Shown here: one piece after another, positions 52,161 to 60,604 of the stretch
Layout of the letters: every line of letters starts with the position of its first letter
Numbering within the stretch: position 1 is the first letter of the stretch
DNA from: Kribbella italica
Lineage (GTDB): Bacteria; Actinomycetota; Actinomycetes; Propionibacteriales; Kribbellaceae
NCBI RefSeq assembly: GCF_014205135.1
Contig: NZ_JACHMY010000001.1
Location: forward strand, 2,976,001 to 3,040,000
Length of the DNA: 64,000 bases
Reading direction: 5' to 3'
Made by a program: the position numbers and the translations under genes
Notes under the pieces: generated by a model
What the model saw: the letters and a program-made list of their open reading frames with translations, nothing else
What the model was told of the DNA's origin: nothing
The model's database searches: none

Positions 52161-52192
52161 CCAACGGCCCATACCTAGGGGCCGTTGGTTTT
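52161..52192 (+). terminator. Intrinsic-terminator-like hairpin in the bldD leader
   Basis: A perfect ten-base stem 'ccaacggccc' (52161-52170) with 'gggccgttgg' (52179-52188), an eight-base loop, and TTTT directly after (52189-52192). It lies between the bldD promoter and its ribosome site 'GGAGGGAAG' (52214-52222). The T-run is on the plus-strand side, so it acts toward bldD. Confidence 0.7.
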
Positions 52193-52230
52193 CACCGCGA
52201 AATGACCACAAGTCGGAGGGAAGAACCAGC

Positions 52231-52746
52231 GTGCCTAGCGAATACGCGAAGACACTGGGTGGCAAGCTACGCGCCATCCGCCAGCAGCAAGGACTGTCGC
52301 TGCACGGCGTGGAAGAGAAGTCCAAGGGTCGCTGGAAGGCGGTCGTCGTCGGCTCGTACGAGCGCGGCGATCGGGCCGTCACGGTCCAGAAGCTCGCGGA
52401 GCTCGCCGATTTCTACGGCGTGCCGATCCGTGAGCTGCTTCCTGGATCAGCCAGCGCGGCCGCCGCGGCAGCCGCTCCGCCCAGGTTGAAGCTCGACCTG
52501 GAGGCTCTGCAGCACCTCGACGCGAGCGAGGCCGGTCCGCTCACGCGGTACGCGGCCACGATCCAGGCTCAGCGTGGGGACTACAACGGAAAGGTGCTGT
52601 CGATCCGGCAGGACGACATGCGCACGCTCGCCGTGATCTACGACGAGTCGCCGACCACACTCACCGAGCGCTTCATCTCGTGGGGCGTGCTGAACCCGGA
52701 GGCGAAGGGCGACGTCGACGACGCGTCCGAGGCCGCCGGCGCCTGA
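52231..52746 (+). CDS. bldD: Developmental regulator BldD (c-di-GMP-binding)
   Basis: A 171-residue protein closely matching Streptomyces BldD. The N-terminal XRE-type helix-turn-helix has 'LGGKLRAIRQQQGLSLHGVEEK'-type spacing (here broken at 'IRQ') and 'SYERGDRAVTVQKLAELADFYG'. The C-terminal domain has the c-di-GMP signature 'RGD-x8-RQDD' ('RGDYNGKVLSIRQDD') at about residues 114-128. In Streptomyces, tetrameric c-di-GMP bridges a BldD dimer and represses sporulation genes. GTG start with 'GGAGGGAAG' upstream. Divergent from the pyr operon; in this order it follows nusB, as in Streptomyces. Confidence 0.96.
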   Translation: MPSEYAKTLGGKLRAIRQQQGLSLHGVEEKSKGRWKAVVVGSYERGDRAVTVQKLAELADFYGVPIRELLPGSASAAAAAAAPPRLKLDLEALQHLDASEAGPLTRYAATIQAQRGDYNGKVLSIRQDDMRTLAVIYDESPTTLTERFISWGVLNPEAKGDVDDASEAAGA

Positions 52747-53285
52747 GCAGTACGGCGTGACCATGACGGTCGGGGCTCGTAGCAGCTTGCCCACGGCCGC
52801 CTGCCCGCCTCACTTCACTGTGGTGGGCCACCTGAACGATCTGCAGTCAGCAGCTGGACGCGCCCGTCGCACGCCCAGCTGACCCGCAAGTCCTCGGCGC
52901 TCCACGGCCGGGGAACCACCTTTGTCGCACGCCAGGCGCAGACCCTGAATCCGCGCCGCGACGCACGGGTCGCCGTTGACGCAGGACCTAGTGAGGAAGA
53001 GCTGCACACAGGCAGCACGAGCCGGCACCGTTCGCGGTGGCAGCTCGATCAGGCCGGGGCCGTTCCCCCCGCGCCGCACACGGGGACGCAGAGTCGGCCC
53101 GGGACCGCACCGAGGCGGTACCGGGCCCGATCCTTTTCGTACGCCGTACGCCGAACCAGCGCTTCGGTGACCGCCAGGGTGACGCGGTTCGCCAGCTCGC
53201 CGGGCGCGCCGACGCCCGACCCGCGCTCGCCGGCACCAAGTAGTTGCCACCCGATCCAACTCAGGCGGCCATCACCTTCGGGCGC
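52747..53285. other. 539-bp stretch without a convincing gene
   Basis: The only hints of coding are two overlapping minus-strand frames between about 52815 and 53010. One reads 'LTRSCVNGDPCVAARIQG', the other 'WSAEDLRVSWACDGRVQLL'. Together they could be the split remains of a small secreted Cys-containing protein, but neither frame has a start with a ribosome site. No clear terminator for bldD or nusB was found. Confidence 0.5.
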
Positions 53286-53696
53286 TCAAACCCCCAGCGT
53301 CGGCTTCAGCTGCAGCAGTCGCGCCAGCAGCCCGTTCACGAACGCCGGCGACTCGTCGGTCGACAGGTCCCGCGCGAGCGACACCGCCTCGGACACCGCG
53401 ACCACGTCCGGCACCTGCTCGTCGAAGAGCAGTTCGTACACGCCGATCCGCAGGATGTTGCGGTCGACGGCGGGCATCCGGTCCAGCGTCCAGCCGACCG
53501 AGTGCGTCCCGAGCAGGTCGTCGATCGCGGAGATGTGCTCCGCGACCCCCTCGACCAGCGCCACGGTGAACTCGTTCACCGGCGGGTCGTTGTCGGCCAC
53601 GCGGTCGGACAGCGTGCCGCCGACCGGCAGGCCACGCACCTCCGACTCGTACAGCACGTCGAGGGCGCGCTTGCGGGCCTTGCTACGGGCAGACAT
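53286..53696 (-). CDS. nusB: Transcription antitermination factor NusB
   Basis: A 136-residue all-helical RNA-binding protein: 'RSKARKRALDVLYESEVRGLP' opens it, and 'RMPAVDRNILRIGVYELLF' and 'PAFVNGLLARLL' are the conserved later helices. With NusE (S10) it binds boxA RNA in rRNA antitermination. It follows efp by 33 bases on the same strand. Actinobacterial NusB is often longer; this one is of the short common size. Confidence 0.95.
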   Translation of the reverse strand: MSARSKARKRALDVLYESEVRGLPVGGTLSDRVADNDPPVNEFTVALVEGVAEHISAIDDLLGTHSVGWTLDRMPAVDRNILRIGVYELLFDEQVPDVVAVSEAVSLARDLSTDESPAFVNGLLARLLQLKPTLGV

Positions 53697-53729
53697 GTTC
53701 GGTTGTCAGCTCCAGCCGATGACGGGCGG

Positions 53730-54293
53730 TCAGGACGTGACGCGGCCGAGGTAGTCCCCGGTCCGGGTGTCCACCTTGACCTTCTCGCCGGTAGTCAGGA
53801 ACAGCGGGACGTTGATCGTGTACCCGGTCTCCAGCTTGGCGGGCTTGGTACCGCCGGTGGAGCGGTCGCCCTGCAGGCCAGGCTCGGTGTACTCCACGGT
53901 GAGCTCGACCGAGGCCGGCAGCTCGACGTACAGCGGGAGCTCGTTGTGCACCGCGACGATGGCGTCCTGGTTCTCCAGCAGGAAGTGCGAGGCGTCGCCG
54001 ACCGTGTCCGGCTGGATCGTCAGCTGCTCGTAGGTCTGCTTGTCCATGAAGACGTACGCCGCGCCGTCGTTGTACAGGTAGGTCATGTCGCGCTTGTCGA
54101 CGTTGGCCACCTCGACCTTGACGTCGGCGTTGAAGGTCTTGTCGACCACCTTGCCGGACAGCACGTTCTTCAGCTTGGTCCGCATCACGGCACCGCCCTT
54201 ACCGGGCTTGTGGTGCTGGAACCAGACGACGGACCACAGCTGCCCATCCAGGTTGAGCACCATGCCGTTCTTGAGGTCGTTCGTCGATGCCAC
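53730..54293 (-). CDS. efp: Elongation factor P
   Basis: A 187-residue factor that relieves ribosome stalling at polyproline. The N-terminal KOW-like domain has '[18 protein letters not shown]' and the tip loop '[10 protein letters not shown]' with Lys 32 at the modified position. The two OB domains end with the signature '[20 protein letters not shown]', which closes the family. GTG start 54293. No gene for a known EF-P modification enzyme is nearby. It leads the efp-nusB pair. Confidence 0.96.
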   Translation of the reverse strand: MASTNDLKNGMVLNLDGQLWSVVWFQHHKPGKGGAVMRTKLKNVLSGKVVDKTFNADVKVEVANVDKRDMTYLYNDGAAYVFMDKQTYEQLTIQPDTVGDASHFLLENQDAIVAVHNELPLYVELPASVELTVEYTEPGLQGDRSTGGTKPAKLETGYTINVPLFLTTGEKVKVDTRTGDYLGRVTS

Positions 54294-54432
54294 GCGTGGG
54301 AACCCTTCGAAATCGATCAGCGGTACACCGGATTGTAGCGGTCGGGATGCCGATCGGCCGATTCGTCCGGACCCGGCGGGCCCTACGCTGGAGGCGGCAG
54401 GTCTGTCAGCACCGCCGAGAGAGGGTCCACCG

Positions 54433-55236
54433 ATGTTCTCGTTCTTCGTTCCGGTGATCGTCGTGATCGTGATCATGATCGTCACCCGGCGGCTCAACGC
54501 GCAGGCCAACAACGGCAAGCAGTCCGGCACGCTCACGCCGCGGATGCAGCGGATGATCGAGAAGATGCAGGCCCAGCAGGGCTTCCAGCCGCCCACGCCG
54601 CAGGGTCAGTACACGCAGCCGGCCGCAGGCCACGGCAGCCCGGGACACGCGGGGTCGACCGTGCAGAGCTCGGCGCAGATGGCGGGTCAGCACAACAACC
54701 AGTACCACGGGCCGGCGCCGTACGCGGGCGCTCCGACGCAGGCGATGCCGTACGCCCAGATGGGTCAGTTCCAGCCGGGGCAGTTCCAGCAGCCGGCGCC
54801 TTGGTACCCGCCGCAGGCTCAGCCGCAGCGCGCCGTACAGCCGAAGCCGGCACAGCGCGACCTGGACAGCCGGGTGCGCGAGCTGATGAAGGCCGGCAAC
54901 GAGGTCGGCGCGGTGCGGCTGCTGTGTGACGAGCAGGATCTGGGGATCATCGACGCGCAGAAGCGGGCGCGGTCGCTGGCCGCGCCAGCCGGTGGGAACG
55001 TCGGCCGGAACGGAGGCGGGTCGCCCGAGCGCGAGGCGCCTCCGGCGAAGGAGACCGCGCAGGATCGGGAGACCCGGTACGTCGGCTCGGCGGCGTTCGC
55101 CGACTCGCTCTTCGACACCAACCGCGACGAGAACGAGGCCTGGGCCAGCGGCTGGATCGACAAGCCCGAGGCCGAGGACCGCTCCGACATGGACGAGCTG
55201 TGGAAGACGGTCCGCGACCACGGCCGGACCCAGTAG
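54433..55236 (+). CDS. Membrane-anchored Gln/Pro-rich protein with C-terminal helical domain
   Basis: A 267-residue protein. Residues 3-18 are one hydrophobic anchor ('[18 protein letters not shown]'). Residues 35-135 are a low-complexity Gln/Pro/Ala/Tyr-rich stretch. Residues about 138-175 form a compact domain '[22 protein letters not shown]' (broken after 'GNEV') with '[14 protein letters not shown]', resembling the short ribosomal-protein-L7/L12-like helix motif of actinobacterial membrane proteins. A charged tail ends '[13 protein letters not shown]'. Function unknown. Divergent from efp with 139 bases between. 'GAGAGAGGG' precedes the ATG. Confidence 0.75.
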   Translation: MFSFFVPVIVVIVIMIVTRRLNAQANNGKQSGTLTPRMQRMIEKMQAQQGFQPPTPQGQYTQPAAGHGSPGHAGSTVQSSAQMAGQHNNQYHGPAPYAGAPTQAMPYAQMGQFQPGQFQQPAPWYPPQAQPQRAVQPKPAQRDLDSRVRELMKAGNEVGAVRLLCDEQDLGIIDAQKRARSLAAPAGGNVGRNGGGSPEREAPPAKETAQDRETRYVGSAAFADSLFDTNRDENEAWASGWIDKPEAEDRSDMDELWKTVRDHGRTQ

Positions 55237-55245
55237 GGCCCGCGC

Positions 55246-55680
55246 TCAGTCCAGGCAGAACTCGTTGCCCTCGACGTCCTGCATCACGATGCAGGACTCG
55301 TTGATGCCGTCGGCCTTCAGCAGCCGTTCGCGGACCGCGCCGAGCGCGACCAGTCGGGTGCACTCGGCCTCGAGCTTGGCGAGGCGCTCCGCACCCACGA
55401 GCCCGGTGCCGACCCGTACGTCGAGGTGCACGCGGTTCTTGACGACCTTGCCCTCGGGAACCCGCTGGAAGAACAACCGCGGCCCCACGCCGGCCGGATC
55501 GACGCAGGCGAACGCCGAGCCCTGAGCCTCGGGCGGCAGCGAGGCGGCGAACTCCTCCCAGCTCGCGAAGCCTTCCGGAGGCGGCGGTACGACGTACCCG
55601 AGCACCTCGCACCAGAAGCGAGCGACGCGCTCGGGATCCGCGCAGTCGAAGGTGACCTGGAACTGCTTGACCTCTGCCAT
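55246..55680 (-). CDS. VOC-superfamily protein (glyoxalase-like)
   Basis: A 144-residue protein of the Glyoxalase_6 type: 'QVTFDCADPERVARFWCEVLGY' at the N-terminus, 'PRLFFQRVPEGKVVKNRVHLDV' (broken at 'PEGK') in the middle and 'VMQDVEGNEFCLD' at the end. This subgroup is common in actinobacteria and lacks an assigned reaction. Its stop is nine bases from the convergent Gln/Pro-rich gene. The methyltransferase gene ends nine bases upstream on the same strand, so the two may be co-transcribed. Confidence 0.9.
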   Translation of the reverse strand: MAEVKQFQVTFDCADPERVARFWCEVLGYVVPPPPEGFASWEEFAASLPPEAQGSAFACVDPAGVGPRLFFQRVPEGKVVKNRVHLDVRVGTGLVGAERLAKLEAECTRLVALGAVRERLLKADGINESCIVMQDVEGNEFCLD

Positions 55681-55689
55681 CGGGCCAGC

Positions 55690-56901
55690 CTATTCGGTCC
55701 AGATCGGCGTGACGACGGTGTTTCTGGTCCGGAAGTGCGGGCCGGCCGGCAGGTCCGTCGTACCGGCTGGATGGACGAGGAACACCGGGTCGGGCTTGCC
55801 CCGGCGTACGGCGTCCCAGGCGCGGACCTGCCCGGCGACCTCTTCCGCGAGCAGCACCGCCGCAGGGCCGTGCGCGCGAACCCCGACCTCGATCAGGTTG
55901 CGCTGCGGGCCGGGCTGCGAAGTGAGGTAGGCGAGCGTCCCGTCGCGGACGACGGCCGCGCCGCCCCAGCGCAGCGCCGGCCGGACGAGTCGCTTCTTCA
56001 CCGCGGCGCGGCCGGCCGACATCACGCAGTACTCCTCGAACACCGACGCGAGCCAGAGGTCGAGCTGGCAGAACGGCTCCTCGCGATCCATCAGAACGCG
56101 CGTCCATCGGACGAACCCCGCGCCGTCCAGCGCCGGCTGGTCGATCTCCTGGTCCGCGTCGATCCGGAGTACGACGTCCTCCCCCGCGACCTGCACCGCG
56201 CGCTCGTGCGCGGCTCCGGTGCCCTGCATCTCGACGAATCCACAGATCACGCTGGAGCGGCTCTCGAGGGTCCCGTCGGCCTGGAGGTCCAGTGCGAGTG
56301 AGCGGGTCTGGCCGCGAACGCGGAGCGGGACGACGATCCGGCCGCTGGTCGCCAGCTGCTCCACCCAGGCCGGGGCGATGTCGTTCGCCGTCACCGTGAC
56401 GACGATCCGGTCGTACGGCGCGTGGGGCTTCCAGCCTTCGATGCCGTCGGTCCTCACGACCTTGACCTGCTCGTACCCCGCCGATTGGAGTGTTGCCGAC
56501 GCCCGGTCGGTGACGTCCGGGTCGATGTCGATCGTGGTGACCTCGCCGTCGGGCTTGGCCAGTTCCCACAGCAGCGCCGCGTTGTAGCCGCCGGAGCCGA
56601 TCTCGAGGACCCGGTGCCCCGGCTCGACGCCGGCCTGCTGCAGCATCAGCGCGACGATCGACGGCTGCGACACCGAGCTGATCGCGATCCCTGCCGCGTT
56701 CTGCTTCATCAGGACGACGTCGTCGGCGTACGCGGTCTCGACGGAAACCTCCGGGATGAACACGTGCCGCGGCACGGCCCCGAACGCCGCCGCGACGCGC
56801 TCGTCGGAGAGCGCTCCCTGCTCCCTCAACCCCACGACCAGGCCCGCGCGCAACGCCCCGGCGTACTCGGAGTCGTTGCCCACAGCATCCATCACGCTCA
56901 C
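55690..56901 (-). CDS. PCMT-like methyltransferase, lanthipeptide (FxLD/PamA-S) type
   Basis: A 403-residue protein. The first 215 residues are an L-isoaspartate O-methyltransferase fold: 'VPRHVFIPEVSVETAYADD', 'SSVSQPSIVALMLQQAG', the SAM motif 'VLEIGSGGYNAALLWEL' and 'TANDIAPAWVEQLATSGRIVVPLR' (broken at 'ATSG'). About 190 more residues form a C-terminal domain seen in 'methyltransferase, FxLD system' proteins that modify Asp in ribosomally made peptides. No precursor peptide or lanthionine synthetase is visible nearby, so it may instead repair proteins or act on a distant substrate. GTG 56901 or ATG 56892 could be the start. Confidence 0.75.
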   Translation of the reverse strand: MSVMDAVGNDSEYAGALRAGLVVGLREQGALSDERVAAAFGAVPRHVFIPEVSVETAYADDVVLMKQNAAGIAISSVSQPSIVALMLQQAGVEPGHRVLEIGSGGYNAALLWELAKPDGEVTTIDIDPDVTDRASATLQSAGYEQVKVVRTDGIEGWKPHAPYDRIVVTVTANDIAPAWVEQLATSGRIVVPLRVRGQTRSLALDLQADGTLESRSSVICGFVEMQGTGAAHERAVQVAGEDVVLRIDADQEIDQPALDGAGFVRWTRVLMDREEPFCQLDLWLASVFEEYCVMSAGRAAVKKRLVRPALRWGGAAVVRDGTLAYLTSQPGPQRNLIEVGVRAHGPAAVLLAEEVAGQVRAWDAVRRGKPDPVFLVHPAGTTDLPAGPHFRTRNTVVTPIWTE

Positions 56902-57074
56902 CAGACCGGTTCGGGGTGTTCCCTCGAACGGTCCAGCCTAGTAGTACGGTGCGGTGTTCTCGCGCGCTGACCGCGCGCGACCGGCGCGCCGCGCCCCGTG
57001 ACGAAGATGACGCGGTGACCCCTGACTCCCCCACCGCCACCCGTGGGAGGATCTCCAGATGGCGGCCCGGCTAG

Positions 57075-60000
57075 GTGGTGAGCACAGTGCAACCAGGTAA
57101 TCACCGACTCGCTGTCCGGGTCCTCGGCCCGGTCGAGATCACCGCCGACTCAGCATCCGGCGACAGCTCGGGGCCTGCCGGTGATACCTCAGGCGCTGCC
57201 ACCAACTCGCTTCCCGACGGCACCTCGGAGCCCACCGGCGGCTCCTCCCCGCTTCCCGTCGGCGCCCCCGCGTCCTCCCCCAGTTCCCCCGGCGTCGTCG
57301 TACGGCAGCCGTTGGTGCGGGCGTTGGCTGTGCGCCTGGCGCTGGCTCGGGGCGACGCGGTCTCCGACGAGATCCTCGTCCGCGACCTCTGGGGCGACGA
57401 GGAGCTGTCCCGCCCGTCGGCCCGCTTGCGCGTCCTCGCCTCCCGCCTACGCGGCGCACTCGGCGAAGAGAGCGCGACCTTGGACAGAACCGCGGCCGGG
57501 TTCCGCCTGGACGCCTCCGCCGCCGACCTCACCGAGGTCGAGCACCAGGTCGCTCGCCTGGAAACAGCCCGCCGTACAAACCACTGGACCGACGTCCACA
57601 ACGCAGCCGCCGCCGCCCTCGACTGCTGGCGCGGCGACCCCCTCGAAGACCTGCCCGACCTCCCCTTCGTCATCGCCGAACGCCAGCGACTGGAGTCCCT
57701 CTGGGTCGAGCTCCGCCTCGACCGCGTCGAGAGCGGCCTCGAGATCGGTGCCACCGGCATCGACGACGAGCTCGAACTGCTGATCGGCAAGTACCCGCTG
57801 CACGAACGCCTGGTCCGCCTCGCCGCGACCGCCGCCGTCCGCGCCGGAGACCTCCAGGGAGCGCTCTCCCGGCTCTCCGACCTCCACGAACGCCTAGCCG
57901 ACGAGCTCGGCATCGACCCGTCCCCGGAGACCGTCGCCCTCGAGAACCAGCTCCGCCACGGCTCCTCCCCCGCGGCACCTCGCCAACCACCGATCACCGT
58001 CTCGTTGCCCCAGGCCCACAAAGCGTTCGTCGGACGCGACCTCGAGTACGCCGATCTGCTGGCGCAGGTCAGCGGCGAGACGCCGTACGCCGGGGTGGTG
58101 ACGCTGACCGGCGGCGCCGGCGTCGGCAAGACCCGCCTCGCCCGCGAGGTCGCCTGGCGCGAGAGCGCGCGCGGCCGCCGCGTCGGCTGGATCGACCTGG
58201 GCTCGCTGGGAACGTCCGACAGCCTGGTCGCCGTACTGGCCGCGATCCTCGGAGTCGACGGCAGCTCCGAGGATCCGCTCGCCCGCTGCGCCGACGAACT
58301 GGCCGGTGGGCTGCTCGTCCTCGACAACGCCGAGCACCTCGTCGAGAACACCGCGGCGCTGGTCGAGGCCCTGCTCAAGTACGGCGAAGCGACGTCGATC
58401 ATCGTCACGTCCCAGCGTTTGCTACGCATCTCCGCCGAGGAAGAACGCCGCGTCGGCCCCCTCGAAGCCGCCGCCGCGGCCGAACTCTTCTGCGACCGAA
58501 GCGCCGCCGAACCCGGCCCCGAGGTCGACGCCATCTGCGCCGCCGTCGACCGCCTCCCCCTGGCCATCGAACTGGCCGCCGGTCTCACCCGAACCCTCTC
58601 GGTCGCCCAGCTCGCCAAACGCATCGACAACCGCCTCCGCCTCCTCGTCCGCGGCCCCCGAGACGCCGGCATCCGCCACACCAGCCTCCGCGCGGCCCTC
58701 GACTGGAGCCACGAACTCCTCGAAACCCCCGAACGAGTAGCCCTCAGACGCCTAGCCGTCTTCGCCGGCGGCTTCACCGCAGAGGCCGCCCACGCGGTGA
58801 TCGCCGACCCCAACACCCGAGCGACGACCGCTCTCCCCGGCATCACCCCACGCCCGGCGACTTCGCCATCCGACGGAACCCCACCGGCGAGCACTCTCCC
58901 CAGCACCTCCCCGCGCCCGGCCACTTCACCCTCCGGTGGAGCCCGAGCAGTGAGCGCTCTCCCCGGAACGTCCCCGGCCCCGGCGACCTCACCCTCCGAC
59001 GAAGCCCAACCGGCGACCACCGCCAGCGACCCCGCGGATGGCCGCCGCGACACCCCGACGCGAGGCGACGCCGCTTTCCAAGCGGGGAGCGCTCTCCCCC
59101 GCACCTCGGCGGAGGCCGAGCCTTCCGACGTACTGGCCCCGGAAGACATCGGCGGGATCCTGGCCGAGCTCGTCGAGCGGTGCGTACTGACCGTTGAGAG
59201 TGGCGCCGAGGGGATCCGTTTCCGGCTGCTGGAGACAGTGCGCGACTACGCGTTCGAGCGGTTGCGCGAGGCCGCCGAGGAGGAAGTGCTGCGGGGGCGG
59301 CACGTGGAGTGGTACGGCTTCTTCGTCCGGCAGTACGAGGGCATGGGCGCCCGGAACAACACGGGCGTCGGCGCCGAAGAGGCCAACCTGCTCGCCGCCG
59401 TCGATTGGTGCCTGGGCGAAGGCGCCCAAGCCGAGAAGGTCAGCGCCCTGGTCTCACCCCTCTGGTGGTACTGGCCCGGCCGCGGCCTGATGCTCGAAGC
59501 CTCCCACTGGCTCGAGCGATCCCTGGCCGAGCTCGCGCCGGATTCCGAGGAGTACGCCGGCGGCCTGAGCACGCTCGCCAGTCTCACCCGCAACCGCGGC
59601 CTGATCCCCGAAGCGCGCGCAATCGGAGAGCGCTCCCTCGCAGCATTCCGCGAACTCGGCGACGAGGAACGCGTGACCATCGGCCTGATGTCCCTCACCC
59701 GAACCTGCCTCGCCCAGGGCGACATGGTCGCGACGCTCACGCACGCGGAGGAAGTCGAGCAGCGCTGCCGAGCCGACGACCGCGTCACCCGCCGCGCCCG
59801 CGCCTCAGCCCTCAACTACATGGGCCTGGCCCACCGCAACCTCCGCCACGCCCCGCAAGCAACCGCTCTCTTCGAGGCCGCCCGCGACCACTGGCAGGAG
59901 ATCGAGGACTTCGGCGGCGTCGCCATCGCGATGGAGAACCTGGCCATCGTCGCCCGCCAAACCGGCCAGCACGACGTCGCCCGCACCTGGGCGATCGAGA

Positions 60001-60293
60001 GCCTCCGCAGAGCCCGGGAGAGCGCGTTCTCGATGGGCATGTGCGGCGCCCTCGAGTCCATCGCCTGCCTGGCCGTAGCCCAGGGCCGCCCCGAGGAGGC
60101 CCTCGAACTCCTGGCCGCCACCGCCCACCACCGAGACAAACTGGGCCTCCCCGTCCAGGTCCCCGACGAACTCGACGACCTGTCCACCGCCCGCACCACG
60201 GCGTACGACGCCCTGGGCCCCACTGCCCCCAAGATCACCGAGGCCTCCCAAGACCTCCCCCTCAACACCCTCGCCGACCGCTACCTCACCTGA
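57075..60293 (+). CDS. AfsR/SARP-type regulator with BTAD, NB-ARC-like ATPase and TPR domains
   Basis: A 1072-residue regulator. The N-terminal OmpR-like winged helix ('VRVLGPVEIT', then 'DEILVRDLWGDEEL') is split by a 45-residue Ser/Gly/Pro insert. The BTAD follows to about residue 295 ('YPLHERLVRLAATAAVRAGDLQGAL', broken at 'AATA'). The ATPase has Walker A 'LTGGAGVGKTRL' near 340 and 'LLVLDNAEHL' as Walker B. A winged helix ('LAVFAGGFTAEAAHAVI') is interrupted by a ~90-residue repeat-rich insert before 'ILAELVERCVLTVE'. TPR-like helices fill the last 330 residues. Such proteins often activate secondary-metabolite clusters, but none is recognisable here. Confidence 0.9.
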   Translation: MVSTVQPGNHRLAVRVLGPVEITADSASGDSSGPAGDTSGAATNSLPDGTSEPTGGSSPLPVGAPASSPSSPGVVVRQPLVRALAVRLALARGDAVSDEILVRDLWGDEELSRPSARLRVLASRLRGALGEESATLDRTAAGFRLDASAADLTEVEHQVARLETARRTNHWTDVHNAAAAALDCWRGDPLEDLPDLPFVIAERQRLESLWVELRLDRVESGLEIGATGIDDELELLIGKYPLHERLVRLAATAAVRAGDLQGALSRLSDLHERLADELGIDPSPETVALENQLRHGSSPAAPRQPPITVSLPQAHKAFVGRDLEYADLLAQVSGETPYAGVVTLTGGAGVGKTRLAREVAWRESARGRRVGWIDLGSLGTSDSLVAVLAAILGVDGSSEDPLARCADELAGGLLVLDNAEHLVENTAALVEALLKYGEATSIIVTSQRLLRISAEEERRVGPLEAAAAAELFCDRSAAEPGPEVDAICAAVDRLPLAIELAAGLTRTLSVAQLAKRIDNRLRLLVRGPRDAGIRHTSLRAALDWSHELLETPERVALRRLAVFAGGFTAEAAHAVIADPNTRATTALPGITPRPATSPSDGTPPASTLPSTSPRPATSPSGGARAVSALPGTSPAPATSPSDEAQPATTASDPADGRRDTPTRGDAAFQAGSALPRTSAEAEPSDVLAPEDIGGILAELVERCVLTVESGAEGIRFRLLETVRDYAFERLREAAEEEVLRGRHVEWYGFFVRQYEGMGARNNTGVGAEEANLLAAVDWCLGEGAQAEKVSALVSPLWWYWPGRGLMLEASHWLERSLAELAPDSEEYAGGLSTLASLTRNRGLIPEARAIGERSLAAFRELGDEERVTIGLMSLTRTCLAQGDMVATLTHAEEVEQRCRADDRVTRRARASALNYMGLAHRNLRHAPQATALFEAARDHWQEIEDFGGVAIAMENLAIVARQTGQHDVARTWAIESLRRARESAFSMGMCGALESIACLAVAQGRPEEALELLAATAHHRDKLGLPVQVPDELDDLSTARTTAYDALGPTAPKITEASQDLPLNTLADRYLT
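58833..59021 (+). repeat. Three 63-bp tandem units in the AfsR-type gene
   Basis: Units start at 58833, 58896 and 58959; each encodes a 21-residue block of the form Leu-Pro-x-Thr/Ile-Ser/Thr-Pro-x-Pro-Ala-Thr-Ser-Pro-Ser. The common DNA core includes 'ctctcccc', 'gcccggc' and 'acttc(g/a)cc'. Divergence between units is moderate, so the expansion is older than that in the LmbE gene. A GAGCGCTC palindrome sits at the junction into unit 3. Confidence 0.88.
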
Positions 60294-60604
60294 CGGCCCC
60301 TGCTTTCCCCCGCCCTCTCACGAGACCAGCGCCGCCCGCGCCAACCTCCCCACAGCCCGCGATCGCGAGGTCGCGGCGACCCCGCCCCTCGCAACGCCCA
60401 CCACCCAACACACCGGCACCGCCCGAGCGCGGCGGGCCACCTACCCGCACGCCGCACCGCGAGCTGGCGCCCGCCCGCGGGCCGAGCGGCGTACGGGCCG
60501 GAGCGCGCGCTCCGCGTCGTACTGGTTTGCTCCTCCCGGCGGCACCCTCCAACGCCGGGTGGAGATCAGGGTGCGGCCGCCGGTGATGGCCGGCGGCCGC
60601 GAGG
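60294..60604. other. 311-bp convergent intergenic region
   Basis: Lies between the stops of the AfsR-type gene and the LuxR-type gene. It is C-rich on the plus strand and shows no coding frame. The only clear structure is the hairpin at its right end (60573-60600). Confidence 0.6.
60573..60600. terminator. Perfect 11-bp hairpin after the LuxR-type gene
   Basis: 'gcggccgccgg' (60573-60583), a six-base loop, and 'ccggcggccgc' (60590-60600). It starts four bases past the stop of the minus-strand LuxR-type gene and may serve the plus-strand AfsR-type gene as well. No T-run. Confidence 0.75.

Noticed and set aside
52815..53239. Minus-strand frames with several Cys between bldD and nusB
   Set aside because: Neither frame has a credible start and protein-like stretches lie in two different frames; noted only as possible remains.
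56902..57074. Possible short precursor peptide gene for the adjacent methyltransferase
   Set aside because: No frame with a start, ribosome site and leader-core pattern could be found.
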